NCBI RefSeq assembly: GCF_032056465.1
Contig: NZ_DAMBCL010000092.1
Source: Mobilicoccus sp032056465
GTDB lineage: Bacteria; Actinomycetota; Actinomycetes; Actinomycetales; Dermatophilaceae
Reading direction: 5' to 3' (one strand)
DNA: 13,017 nt
Shown here: in pieces, positions 5,433 to 13,017 of the stretch
Layout of the letters: each line of letters opens with the position of its first letter
Position numbering within the stretch: the stretch's first letter is position 1
Notes under the pieces: model-generated
The model's database searches: none
The model's input: only the letters and a program-made list of their open reading frames with translations
Told to the model about the DNA's origin: nothing
Made by a program: the position numbers and the translations under genes

Positions 5433-8226
5433 GATTCACTCCGAACTGTTCACACAGCAGATCGACGTCGAGCACGAGCGTCTGAGCGTCGCCGTCGAGC
5501 CGGAGCACCGGGTAGCCGTCGACGTTGAGGATCTGCTTGGCTTGCTCCTGCGCCCCCCGCAGCCGCGCCAGCGAGACACCCAACGTCTGCGCGGCCGTCA
5601 CCGGCGGCAGCCGATGACCGCGGGCCGCCGCGAACTCGTCGATGAGCGCGGCCAGGGCGCTTTCCTTCATCGTCAGGCGGGCATTGAGCTCTGTCTGCCG
5701 CTGGTACACCTCGGACTCGATGACCGCGGCCCCCAGCGTCCGGCTCTGCTCCGCCGGCTCGGGGGCGATGTCGAACAGCGCGGGGCCCGGATCCGCCGCG
5801 CGCGGGCGGCGCCCCCGCGCGGGCGCTGCAGCCGGGGCGCTCTCCGGCGCCACGACCGGAGCTGTCACCGGCCCACTCCACCAGCGCGGTTGCTGGGGAG
5901 GGAGCTCGTCGCCGTCCGCGATCTCAGCGGATGCGGGGCGCAGAACGAGTACGGGCACGACCACCTCGGCCGGGTGGGCACCCCCGTGGTAACCGGCCTT
6001 GAGGGGGCCATAACGCACGCGTTCGCTGACAGCGAGCACCGCGCGCTGGTCATCGGCCACGACGCGACGACCCTCGACGAGGATCTCGTCCCCCTGCCTC
6101 ACCTCGCCGCCCCTCTCACGGCTGCGATTGCTCGTGGCGACGGTGCCCGGGCTGAGGTGCCGCCCGTCCCGACGTTCGACGATGTGGCCGTGGTCGCCGG
6201 TCAGGACGACGGTGCGACCGGCCGAGGCGGCCCGGAGCAGCAGCGGTTCGAGGTGCTTGATCGACTCGGCGGTCCACGTCGCACCGCCGGGGTCGCTGCG
6301 GTCAAGGGCGTCGTCGATGGTGTTGAGGACGACCCCGACAACGGGCGTGCCGCCGGTGTCGTCGATGGCGGCGGCGACCTCCGGTGAGACGGCCCACCCG
6401 CGTCGCGTCTGGTCGACCGCGGCCTTGTGGAACAGCCGCGCCTTGTGCTTGAGCCGCGCGGCGACGAACGCCGTGAAACCCTCTCGCTCGACGGCCTGCT
6501 CGCCGGAGGTGAGGCGGCCGGTGAAGAGAGACGCGCGGCTGATCGTCGTCAGCGTGGGCAGGACCGCGACGGCGCCGGCTCGACGCGAACCCTCCGGAGA
6601 TCCCGGCACCCGCACCTCCTGCCAGCGCAGGCGCCCGACGGCGTCGTCGGCGATCGAGGTGGCGGAGGCGACGCTCATTCCGTCGAGCAGCACGAACAGC
6701 ACCCCCGACGGCCCAGCCTGGGTCGACACGGGGGCGAGGACGGTCTCGAGGAGGTTTTCGATCGGCCAGATGCGCGCTGCCTCGGGGCCGAAGGCTCCGG
6801 ATCGGCCGGCGTCGTCTCGCGTCGCCGCCGCAAGTGCGGTGGCGAAGTGACGTGCCTCCTCCTCGCGGCGCTCCAACGCCCGGTGAACCATGTGCTCGAT
6901 GCCGCGTGCCGTCGTCGTTGTGTCGTCGACGCCCACCGAGGCGGCGTTGAGGGCGACATCGACCCAGCCGCCGACGTCGAGGTGCGCTCGGCTGTGTCGG
7001 GCGAGCACCTCGCCGCTGTCGCCGCCCGCCGCTATTTCTGCCGTGGGGGTCGATACCCAGCGGGCCAGCCGGGTCGCGGCACGCAGCGCGTCGTTGTCGG
7101 CGCGGAAGCGCTCCACGAGTCGGTGACGTTCGAGAGCCGCCCAGGCGGCTTCGACCTCGGCGAGGGTGCCCGACTGGTCCATCGCCGTCAGCGCGCGAGC
7201 CAGCGTCCGGGCACGGCGCGAATGCGACGAGGGCAGCAGGTCCGACAGCTCCGCCAGCTCGGCGCCCCCCACCTTCTGCAACAGCGAGTCGGCACGGTCG
7301 ATGAGGCGCAACGCCGTCTCGTGGTCCCGACGGGAGCCGGCGAGCAAGCGGGTGAGCCCGTCGGTGGCCGCGGCGCCGAACGCACGCGTCACCTCCGCGT
7401 CGGGTCGGTCATGACCCCACCACTCCTCGCATCGGGCGAGGGCGACCCGGGCATCCACCCGCTCGTCGGCGCTCTGCTGTGCCTCGTCCGTCAACACTCC
7501 CAGGACGATCCCCCGGGCGGCCAGGTCGGGGAGGACGTCTGCCTCGAGGAGGGGGCGAACCGCCGCCCGAGATGGCCCGGTCGATTCCGCCAGCCGGTCG
7601 AGGCAGGCCTCGGTGAGGCGGTCACCGGCCACATCACGGAGACGGGCGATGGCGGCAGCCGACTCATCGGCGACACTCCACGCGAGGAGCTGGGAGAGGT
7701 CCTGAGACGTGTCCACGTGCAGGCTCGACTCCAACACGCTGTCGAGCGCGTGCTCCCGAGTGAGCACGCCGCCGGGCGCGGCCGGCCACCCCCCGGAGAC
7801 GGGCGTCGCCGAGAGGAGCCCCATGGCGATGCGCCGAGCGTCGGGCATGGACGTGAGCGAGGGCGCGAGCTGAGTCGCCCGAAAGGTCTCGGACACCGAC
7901 TCCCACACGTCGACCCCGCGGACGCGGCCGGTCGCGAGGTGGGCGAGGACACCAGTGCCGAGGTCGTTGGCGTCGCGGTCGGTGAAGATGACGAGCCATT
8001 CGTCCTGGGTCCGCTGCCGGAGCTGTTCGCGCACTTGCAGCGCCGACACGCATGTCGCGGTGCGGATCGGCACGTCGTTCGACGACATCCCGGACCAATC
8101 GACCGACGTCGGGACAGCGCGCAGCGCAACTGCCCCCGGCGGGAAACCCCGCTGCGCGAGCCCGTCGACAGTGGACCGGATGATCGCGGGCCCCACCGAG
8201 GGCGGCGGCGTTGAGACGTCCGTCAT
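5422..8226 (-). CDS. pglZ: BREX type 2 phosphatase-superfamily protein PglZ
   Basis: This 934-residue protein is PglZ, the signature BREX component of the alkaline phosphatase superfamily. The N-terminal half (1 to about 480) is mainly helical and unique to the family. The PglZ domain follows: VLFVLLDGMS (509-518) with the first metal-ligand Asp (D515), PTLTTISRASLFTG (557-570) and the metal-binding TGDHGH (676-681; D678, H679, H681). An Ala/Pro-rich linker (about 760-825) leads to a C-terminal segment (about 850-934) with a helix-turn-helix-like PPVTAAQTLGVSLARLRGA stretch. The metal-binding pattern appears complete. The start is ATG at 8226, which overlaps the pglY TGA as ATGA; AAGG lies 7 bases before it. 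The gene end overlaps brxD by 11 bases. In Streptomyces coelicolor, PglZ has been proposed to restrain PglX toxicity. Length matches actinobacterial type 2 PglZ proteins. Confidence 0.95.
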   Translation of the reverse strand: MTDVSTPPPSVGPAIIRSTVDGLAQRGFPPGAVALRAVPTSVDWSGMSSNDVPIRTATCVSALQVREQLRQRTQDEWLVIFTDRDANDLGTGVLAHLATGRVRGVDVWESVSETFRATQLAPSLTSMPDARRIAMGLLSATPVSGGWPAAPGGVLTREHALDSVLESSLHVDTSQDLSQLLAWSVADESAAAIARLRDVAGDRLTEACLDRLAESTGPSRAAVRPLLEADVLPDLAARGIVLGVLTDEAQQSADERVDARVALARCEEWWGHDRPDAEVTRAFGAAATDGLTRLLAGSRRDHETALRLIDRADSLLQKVGGAELAELSDLLPSSHSRRARTLARALTAMDQSGTLAEVEAAWAALERHRLVERFRADNDALRAATRLARWVSTPTAEIAAGGDSGEVLARHSRAHLDVGGWVDVALNAASVGVDDTTTTARGIEHMVHRALERREEEARHFATALAAATRDDAGRSGAFGPEAARIWPIENLLETVLAPVSTQAGPSGVLFVLLDGMSVASATSIADDAVGRLRWQEVRVPGSPEGSRRAGAVAVLPTLTTISRASLFTGRLTSGEQAVEREGFTAFVAARLKHKARLFHKAAVDQTRRGWAVSPEVAAAIDDTGGTPVVGVVLNTIDDALDRSDPGGATWTAESIKHLEPLLLRAASAGRTVVLTGDHGHIVERRDGRHLSPGTVATSNRSRERGGEVRQGDEILVEGRRVVADDQRAVLAVSERVRYGPLKAGYHGGAHPAEVVVPVLVLRPASAEIADGDELPPQQPRWWSGPVTAPVVAPESAPAAAPARGRRPRAADPGPALFDIAPEPAEQSRTLGAAVIESEVYQRQTELNARLTMKESALAALIDEFAAARGHRLPPVTAAQTLGVSLARLRGAQEQAKQILNVDGYPVLRLDGDAQTLVLDVDLLCEQFGVNRDR

Positions 8227-11200
8227 TCAAGGACCTTCAGTGTCACCTCGAAGCGGGAGCCCGGTGCTTCGGCAAGTTCTTTTTGCAGCAACGCCAACAC
8301 CTCCGGAGCGGAACCGCTCACCCTTCCCTCCGGAGTCGGAGTCGGAGTCGGAGGCGGAGGGGGCGGAGGAGGGGGTGGTGTCGGTCCGCAGGTCCGTGCG
8401 AACTCAAAAAGGTCATCCTCGAGGATGCGCAGGGCTTCGGCCATCGGCTGGTCTTTTTCCTGCGCTCGCGCCCGGCGAGAAAAGTCGTTGAGCATTTTCG
8501 CCGCCGCCTCGGCGCACTCTCCCTCGCCGTCGCGCGCGCGCAGCGCGTCGGCCAACCGGTCCCACCGGAACTTCCGCAGCGCGGAGGCGACCGTCCCCGC
8601 CGTCGTGAGGGAGCGTCCCGCCGCGGCGGGTTCGCCGCCGAGGTCCACGGCCGCGAGCGCGCGCACGAGGTGGACCCCACCCAGGACCGCGAGCTGGTCG
8701 ACAGCTGCGTTCGTCGCGCGAGCTGTCAGCAGACGCGGCGCGTCGTCGGACTCCGGCGCGCCGGCCCGCCGGAAGGCGTCCTCGAGGCTGCCGACGAGCG
8801 ACCGGGCGGGCTCTCGGAGCTCACCGGCGCGCTCCCGAACGTCCGAGGCCAGGCCCGCGACGGCTTGCGGTGTGAGGTAGGGGTGGGCCGTGAGGCCGAA
8901 CAGGTGCCCGGCGACGGCCCGGGCCGCCTCCCACTCCTCAGACGTCGGCATCTCCTGCGTTCGCAACTCCATCGCCGCGTTGAGCTCGCCGGGGTTCGGC
9001 GCGACGGACTGCGCCACTCCGTGCGCGAACCACACGCGTTGCCGCAGTGCCGCCCACGCGATGATGACGAGGTCGGCAACGGGATCGGTGAGGCCTCGGC
9101 CCAACGCCTCGAGCCACCCGCGGGCCTCCGACACGGTGACGGGTTCGTCGGGCGATCCGCGGCGGGCGAGGGCCTTGTCAAGATCGGTCGCCCACGGCAG
9201 GTACGGATCGCCGAGCACGTAGTGGGTCTCGCTGACCTGCCCGATCTGGGCCGGGTTGGCCACGCGCCGAAGGATCCGGGCGTCACCGTCGATCGGCACC
9301 CGGCGGTCGGGGTCGTTAATGGCGGCGTCGATGTGCCGCTTGACGAGCGCGAGGTCACGGTTGCGGACGAGCGCACCGTCGAGGTCGAACCGCGGGTGCT
9401 CGGGGTAGGTGCGGTCCCAGGCCTGCTCGACGAGGTGGTCGAACGCCCTCCCGAGGGTCGCCCCCACGGGCCGCTGCGGGGTGAACGACCGCGCGAGGGA
9501 GAAGAGCTCCCGGTCGTGGGCCGGGTCGTCGACGAGGTTCGCCCGGCCGGGGGTCGCGGCACCGTAGGCCTGCTGGATCGCGTCGCCGATCGTGCGCAGC
9601 AGGGTGTTGCGCTGGCCCTCGAGGATGTTCTTTGCGAGCACGCGGTCCTGCTCGCGCAGGTGGTTGGCGTGCTGCTCCCATCGCTCCCCTTGGCCGCCGA
9701 GCAGCCAGTCGAGGACCACGAGCCGGGACAGGTCCCGCATCCGCGCCTCGGAGAGGAAGTGCGGCAGCCACACGATGGTGCGGCTGTTGATCTCGCGGGC
9801 GTTGAGAAGGTGGAACCGGTCGATGTCCTCGCTCGCGGAACGGCCCAGCTCGTCGAACGGGAAGTCGACGACGAGCCGCCACGTGTCGGGCGCGGCCCGG
9901 AACCGGTCGTCGGGCAGCGACGTGACGTCGCGGACGTTGCCGAAGACGATGTCGACGGCGCGGGAGGTGCCGCGCCAGATCGTCGAGCGTCGGTAGGCGC
10001 CTTCGAGGTCGGGCTCGGCGGCGGGGTCGATGCCGAACTCCGTCTTGACGAGCCGCTGGATGAGCTGACGCCGCCGGCCTCCGTTGTCCTCGATCGAGGC
10101 CTTCTGCACGATCGACTCGTAGTCGACGTCGGTGAGCTGCACGGCGATGGTCGGCTCGCGGGAGCTGAGGTCGACCTGGATCTCCGGGACGTCGGCGGCC
10201 CACGCCTTGACCTTCGACAGGGCGGCCTGCGCCTCGGCCCCCGGGATCGGCGCGACGATCGAGCCGTGGTTGAGAGCGGCGAGGCGTCTCGGGGTGAGGT
10301 TCTTCAGCGCCGGGACCTTGGGGGCCACCGCCGAGAGGATGAGCGTCTTGCCGAGCCGGACATCCGCGCGGTAGACGCTCGGCAGGTCGGCTCGGTCGAC
10401 GTCGGCGCTGTTCAGGCCGTGAATCGACAGGATGGCGGGGTGGAGCTTGTTGTGCCATACCTCGCGCGCTGAGGTGAAGAGGGCTGCGGTCGTCGAGTCG
10501 AGCGGGTCGTTACCGAGCACGACGAGGTCGAAGCAGTCGCCGACGGGGATGACGTCGTCGACCGTGAGGTCGTCGCGTCGGTCGACGAGGAGCTTCTGCA
10601 TGACTTTGAGCGCGGTCCGTTCGCGTTGCATGGCCGCGGCGAGGGAGCGCATCGTCGACACGAGCGCCGGCGAGAACGGGTAGGTGAGCTTGAATGCGGC
10701 CTCGTCGGAGCCGCGGTGGCGCTCGTCGGTGTTGGCGTTGTCGAGCAGGGTGTCCCACACGCCGGGGGTGCGGTCGATCCGGGCGAACGCCGAGCTGATC
10801 TGGGCATCGGCCGCGGCGTCCTTGGGGAGCAGGAGTCGCTGATGGGCGACGTACGGCAGGTTGACGTCGCCGAGCTCGACCGAGGAGAAGCGGCCGCTCT
10901 GGTAGGCGAACGCGTTCTCCAGCGCCGCCTGCTCGGCGCCGCTCGCGCCGGAGTCGGCGAACCACCGGCGCAGGTCCATCTGCCGTGCGATGAACGAGAC
11001 GAGGGGGATGTCGCGGCGCCCGGCGCCGGCCTCGACGAACTTCGTGAGCTTCTGGGACTCGCGGCGGAAGAAGGCGGGGTCGTTGACGGCAAAGGCGAGC
11101 CAGAGGATGAGCTCGTCGAGGAAGAGGACGACGGCGTCGTAACCGAGGGACTTCGCGTGCCGGGAGATCTCGTTGAGGCCGGTGTCGATGTCGACGTAAG

Positions 11201-11915
11201 CGGCGCCGCTCGTGAACGACGAGAAGTACTCGCGCACGAGGGCGTCGACGAGGCGGGCGCGCTTGTCGTCGCCATGGGGTGCTCGCCGGGCCTCCTCGTA
11301 GGACTGGGCCGTCCACGCGGGGGACGCGCCGAACGACCCCCAGCCCGACGACGCCCCCGTTGAGGCGCTGCTGCCGAGCCCGGTGAAGAACTGGTCGTCA
11401 CCCATCTGGCCGCGGAGGCGGTCGGCGTTGGCGAGGAGCTCGTCGCTGCGGTGCAGTCGGGGGAGCTCGCTGTCGGGGTGAAGGCGCCGCACCTGCTCGA
11501 TGTACTGGTCGAACACGCGCTCTTCGAGGCTGGTCGCACCCAAGAGGTGGAACGCGAGGGGCAACACGCGGCGCCCCACGAGGGCGGGGTCGTGGCGGGC
11601 GATGACGTCACGCAGCTCGGCCTTGTCGCGGGCGGCCGGGTCATGGCGGAGGATCGCGTGGAGCACCGCCATGAAGTGCGACTTACCGGAGCCGAACGAG
11701 CCCTCGAGGAACGCGCCGGCGCTGTTGCCCGTGGTCAGGGCCTGACCGACGAGGTTGAGTGCGCGGTCGAAGGCGTCGACGAGCTGGTCGGTGACGACGT
11801 AGTCCGCCAGCGCGGCGGCGGCGTGGTCGCCGACGCTCTCGCTCAGCTTGAGGACGTAGTCCTCGTCGCCCACCCGCTCGGGGATGTCGATGAGGTCGCG
11901 CAGCAGGGTGCTCAA
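8223..11915 (-). CDS. pglY: BREX type 2 P-loop ATPase PglY
   Basis: This 1,230-residue ATPase is PglY, the type 2 counterpart of BrxC. It begins with the typical LLRDLIDIPERV segment, carries Walker A GSFGSGKS (72-79) and Walker B VVLFLDELIL (262-271), then a long helical body. Close to the C-terminus (1178-1195) is a proline-rich linker of ten consecutive Pro followed by TPTPTP, then a final 35-residue domain-like tail. The frame is open up to 12008, but those extra residues are Arg/Pro-rich and overlap pglX. I chose the TTG at 11915 because GAGGAG stands at 11921-11926 with 5-base spacing and because homologues, as I remember them, begin near this point. The stop overlaps the pglZ start as ATGA. 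The role is ATP-driven work within the BREX complex, probably on DNA with PglX; this is family knowledge, not visible directly. Confidence 0.93.
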   Translation of the reverse strand: MSTLLRDLIDIPERVGDEDYVLKLSESVGDHAAAALADYVVTDQLVDAFDRALNLVGQALTTGNSAGAFLEGSFGSGKSHFMAVLHAILRHDPAARDKAELRDVIARHDPALVGRRVLPLAFHLLGATSLEERVFDQYIEQVRRLHPDSELPRLHRSDELLANADRLRGQMGDDQFFTGLGSSASTGASSGWGSFGASPAWTAQSYEEARRAPHGDDKRARLVDALVREYFSSFTSGAAYVDIDTGLNEISRHAKSLGYDAVVLFLDELILWLAFAVNDPAFFRRESQKLTKFVEAGAGRRDIPLVSFIARQMDLRRWFADSGASGAEQAALENAFAYQSGRFSSVELGDVNLPYVAHQRLLLPKDAAADAQISSAFARIDRTPGVWDTLLDNANTDERHRGSDEAAFKLTYPFSPALVSTMRSLAAAMQRERTALKVMQKLLVDRRDDLTVDDVIPVGDCFDLVVLGNDPLDSTTAALFTSAREVWHNKLHPAILSIHGLNSADVDRADLPSVYRADVRLGKTLILSAVAPKVPALKNLTPRRLAALNHGSIVAPIPGAEAQAALSKVKAWAADVPEIQVDLSSREPTIAVQLTDVDYESIVQKASIEDNGGRRRQLIQRLVKTEFGIDPAAEPDLEGAYRRSTIWRGTSRAVDIVFGNVRDVTSLPDDRFRAAPDTWRLVVDFPFDELGRSASEDIDRFHLLNAREINSRTIVWLPHFLSEARMRDLSRLVVLDWLLGGQGERWEQHANHLREQDRVLAKNILEGQRNTLLRTIGDAIQQAYGAATPGRANLVDDPAHDRELFSLARSFTPQRPVGATLGRAFDHLVEQAWDRTYPEHPRFDLDGALVRNRDLALVKRHIDAAINDPDRRVPIDGDARILRRVANPAQIGQVSETHYVLGDPYLPWATDLDKALARRGSPDEPVTVSEARGWLEALGRGLTDPVADLVIIAWAALRQRVWFAHGVAQSVAPNPGELNAAMELRTQEMPTSEEWEAARAVAGHLFGLTAHPYLTPQAVAGLASDVRERAGELREPARSLVGSLEDAFRRAGAPESDDAPRLLTARATNAAVDQLAVLGGVHLVRALAAVDLGGEPAAAGRSLTTAGTVASALRKFRWDRLADALRARDGEGECAEAAAKMLNDFSRRARAQEKDQPMAEALRILEDDLFEFARTCGPTPPPPPPPPPPTPTPTPEGRVSGSAPEVLALLQKELAEAPGSRFEVTLKVLE
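8331..8384 (-). repeat. Short hexamer repeat tract coding the PglY proline-rich linker
   Basis: On the plus strand CGGAGT is repeated three times without change (8331-8348), followed by CGGAGG twice (8349-8360), and then further GGA/GGG-rich sequence to 8384. On the coding strand this gives (Pro-Thr) and poly-Pro residues 1178-1195 of PglY. The unit is a multiple of three, so slippage would change linker length without a frameshift. Confidence 0.6.
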
Positions 11916-11986
11916 CGGGTCTCCTCGGTGCGGGGCGGGGTCGGGCCGCTCCGGGTCGTCGGGCGGCGGGGGTGGTCGCCGGTCAT
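11912..11986 (-). CDS. Possible 24-residue bridging ORF between pglX and pglY
   Basis: An ATG at 11986 overlaps the pglX stop as ATGA, with AGAAGG shortly before it. The frame runs 24 codons, MTGDHPRRPTTRSG onward, and stops at a TGA that overlaps the TTG start of pglY (TTGA). Its 3' part contains the GAGGAG ribosome binding site of pglY. The peptide is Pro/Arg/Thr-rich with no recognisable fold. If translated it would carry ribosomes from pglX to pglY across an otherwise 67-base gap. It could equally be chance in GC-rich DNA, where stops are rare. Confidence 0.3.
   Translation of the reverse strand: MTGDHPRRPTTRSGPTPPRTEETR
11921..11926 (-). promoter_or_regulatory. Strong ribosome binding site that fixes the TTG start of pglY
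   Basis: Reads GAGGAG on the minus strand, 5 bases before the TTG at 11915. It is the best Shine-Dalgarno match in the window and decides against the longer 12008 start, which lies within pglX. Confidence 0.65.
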
Positions 11987-13017
11987 GTGGCCTTCTTGCG
12001 ACGGCCACGGGGTGATGCGGGCGGTGCCCAGTCGAGCAGTTGGGCGCGGGTGAGCGACAACCGGTGGAGGTGGTCGTCGAGGGTGGCGCGGAGAAACTCG
12101 GCGAGGTTGATGCCGTTCGCGTCGGCCTCGTCGTGCCACTGGTCGACCCAGGGTTCGAGCTCGGCCATCCCCGCGACGAGCGGGGTGAGCCGTTCGTCGC
12201 TTACGCCCTCAGCGGTGCGGGCGTTGATGATCGTCGCGAGAGCGAGGGACTGCTGGGCGTGGTCCCAGCCGGCCCACCCGAGCAGGGTCGAGCGGTCGGT
12301 CTCCCGGTTGCCGCCGGGGTAGGAGATGAACCGCTCCTTGGGGACGTCGAGCTTGCCGCGGTGCGACCAGTACGACGTCTTGCGGAAGTCGGCGGTCGTG
12401 TACTTCGGCGGGACCGGGATGTCGCCGACCTTCTCCCCACTGTCCTCGGCGCGCTGGAGGTCCCAGGTGCGCTCCCACTCGCGGCGTTTGCGCAGGCCGG
12501 GTTCTTTGAGGCGCCAGGCGGCGAGGTAGGGGACGTGCTCCGTGCCGAGCAACTTCTCAAGGGTCGCGGCGACGTCGATGTCGTGCTGTCCCGCCCAAAG
12601 GGCGAGGGTGGAGCGAAGCTCCTCGTCGCGCGCCACCTCGTCGGCGAGCGCGGACACGGACATGGCCCGCGGTCGACCGGCGGCGTCGAACCAGAAGTGC
12701 TTGCCTTCGAGCCGGTCAAGCAGCCACCCGCGCAGCGCCCTCTCAACGCGCTTGTCCCACGGCTCGGTGGCCCAGCGACGCTTGTACTCGGGGCGCTCCA
12801 GCAGTCCAATGAACCGGTCGCTCTCGATGAGGTCGAGCCGCCGCTGCACCAGCGCGCGGTACGCCTCAGGCCAGTGATCGGGGATCTCTGTGACCGGCGT
12901 GTGCTGGTGGTTCCAGTGTGTGAACCACGTCGAGGACTCTTCGCCGTTGGCAATTCTGCGGGCTAGTGTCGTGAGTCGTTGATTCGTTTGCAGTAGCTGG
13001 CGAGGGTTTCGAGGATC
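11983..13017 (-). CDS. pglX: BREX type 2 DNA methyltransferase PglX, C-terminal part (5' end outside window)
   Basis: The last 344 codons of PglX, an adenine-specific DNA methyltransferase, enter from the right edge; the frame is open to base 13017 (first codon GAT at 13017-13015) and stops with TGA at 11983. The GTG at 12849 is internal and not a start. Visible segments include TWFTHWNHQHTPVTEIPDHW near the edge, RLDLIESDRFIGLLERPEYKRRW, KLDVPKERFISYPGG and LLGWAGWDHAQQSLAL, followed by a basic tail ending RGRRKKAT. These are characteristic of the PglX C-terminal region, proposed to serve in target recognition; the SAM-binding and NPPY-type catalytic motifs would lie upstream, outside the window. 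PglX methylates the host genome to mark self in BREX. It directly precedes pglY, so the two are probably co-transcribed. Whether the missing part contains a phase-variable tract, as in the S. coelicolor Pgl system, cannot be seen. Confidence 0.92.
   Translation of the reverse strand, partial: DPRNPRQLLQTNQRLTTLARRIANGEESSTWFTHWNHQHTPVTEIPDHWPEAYRALVQRRLDLIESDRFIGLLERPEYKRRWATEPWDKRVERALRGWLLDRLEGKHFWFDAAGRPRAMSVSALADEVARDEELRSTLALWAGQHDIDVAATLEKLLGTEHVPYLAAWRLKEPGLRKRREWERTWDLQRAEDSGEKVGDIPVPPKYTTADFRKTSYWSHRGKLDVPKERFISYPGGNRETDRSTLLGWAGWDHAQQSLALATIINARTAEGVSDERLTPLVAGMAELEPWVDQWHDEADANGINLAEFLRATLDDHLHRLSLTRAQLLDWAPPASPRGRRKKAT

Noticed and set aside
4071..8214. Further long plus-strand frames (4071-5528, 5140-6387, 6427-8214)
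   Set aside because: Antisense to brxD and pglZ. They have low-complexity composition, overlap one another, lack plausible ribosome binding sites, and carry no family motifs.
8527..8546. Alternating CG run (possible Z-DNA)
   Set aside because: It lies inside pglY, codes Ala/Arg residues in a normal frame, and is expected in DNA of this GC content.
8211..10472. Very long plus-strand open frame (753 codons) antisense to pglY
   Set aside because: In GC-rich DNA the antisense frames of a real gene stay open. The translation is Arg/Gly/Val/Glu-rich with no recognisable motifs, while the minus strand encodes PglY with its ATPase motifs.
11916..12008. Longer N-terminus for PglY starting at 12008
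   Set aside because: The added 31 residues are Arg/Pro-rich and overlap pglX, while the TTG at 11915 has a strong GAGGAG site and fits the expected family start.
1..13017. CRISPR arrays, tRNA or rRNA genes, insertion sequences, integrase attachment sites
   Set aside because: I saw no regularly spaced repeats, cloverleaf-like segments, transposase frames or terminal inverted repeats. Apart from the short PglY tract, no notable direct repeats were seen by eye.

Overview
The window is GC-rich DNA with strongly GC-biased third codon positions, typical of an actinobacterium (Actinomycetota). I cannot name the genus. It holds most of a type 2 BREX (Pgl, phage growth limitation) defence locus. Every confidently recognised intact gene lies on the minus strand, so transcription runs from the right end to the left.

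From right to left: the 3' part of pglX (13017 to 11983, open at the window edge); pglY, a large P-loop ATPase (11915 to 8223); pglZ, an alkaline-phosphatase-superfamily protein (8226 to 5422); and brxD, a second P-loop ATPase (5432 to 4086). These genes are packed tightly. pglY and pglZ share an ATGA overlap, pglZ and brxD overlap by 11 bases, and a possible 24-codon bridging frame links pglX to pglY. After a 74-base gap with its own promoter-like sequence and a perfect 17-bp palindrome comes a toxin-antitoxin pair: a MerR/excisionase-type HTH antitoxin (4011 to 3553) and a PIN-domain RNase toxin (3520 to 2957), resembling mycobacterial VapBC50. The toxin stop codon overlaps the start codon of brxHI (2960 to 885), the Lhr-like helicase of BREX type 2. 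pglW, the kinase that completes type 2 systems, is not in the window and may lie beyond the right edge.

The left end (1 to about 890) differs. GC falls below 50% in places, and it contains a 5'-truncated AbiH-like fragment on the plus strand, which runs convergently into the end of brxHI, plus a weak partial frame at the very edge. It looks like a recombination scar of a defence island.

The BREX core is a described system. The less ordinary part is its architecture. A VapBC-type module with its own putative autoregulated promoter sits inside the operon and is translationally coupled to the helicase. The antitoxin could therefore control both toxin and brxHI, and the toxin could act as an addiction or back-up abortive arm of BREX. 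That functional link is inference from gene order, overlaps and the operator-like palindrome.
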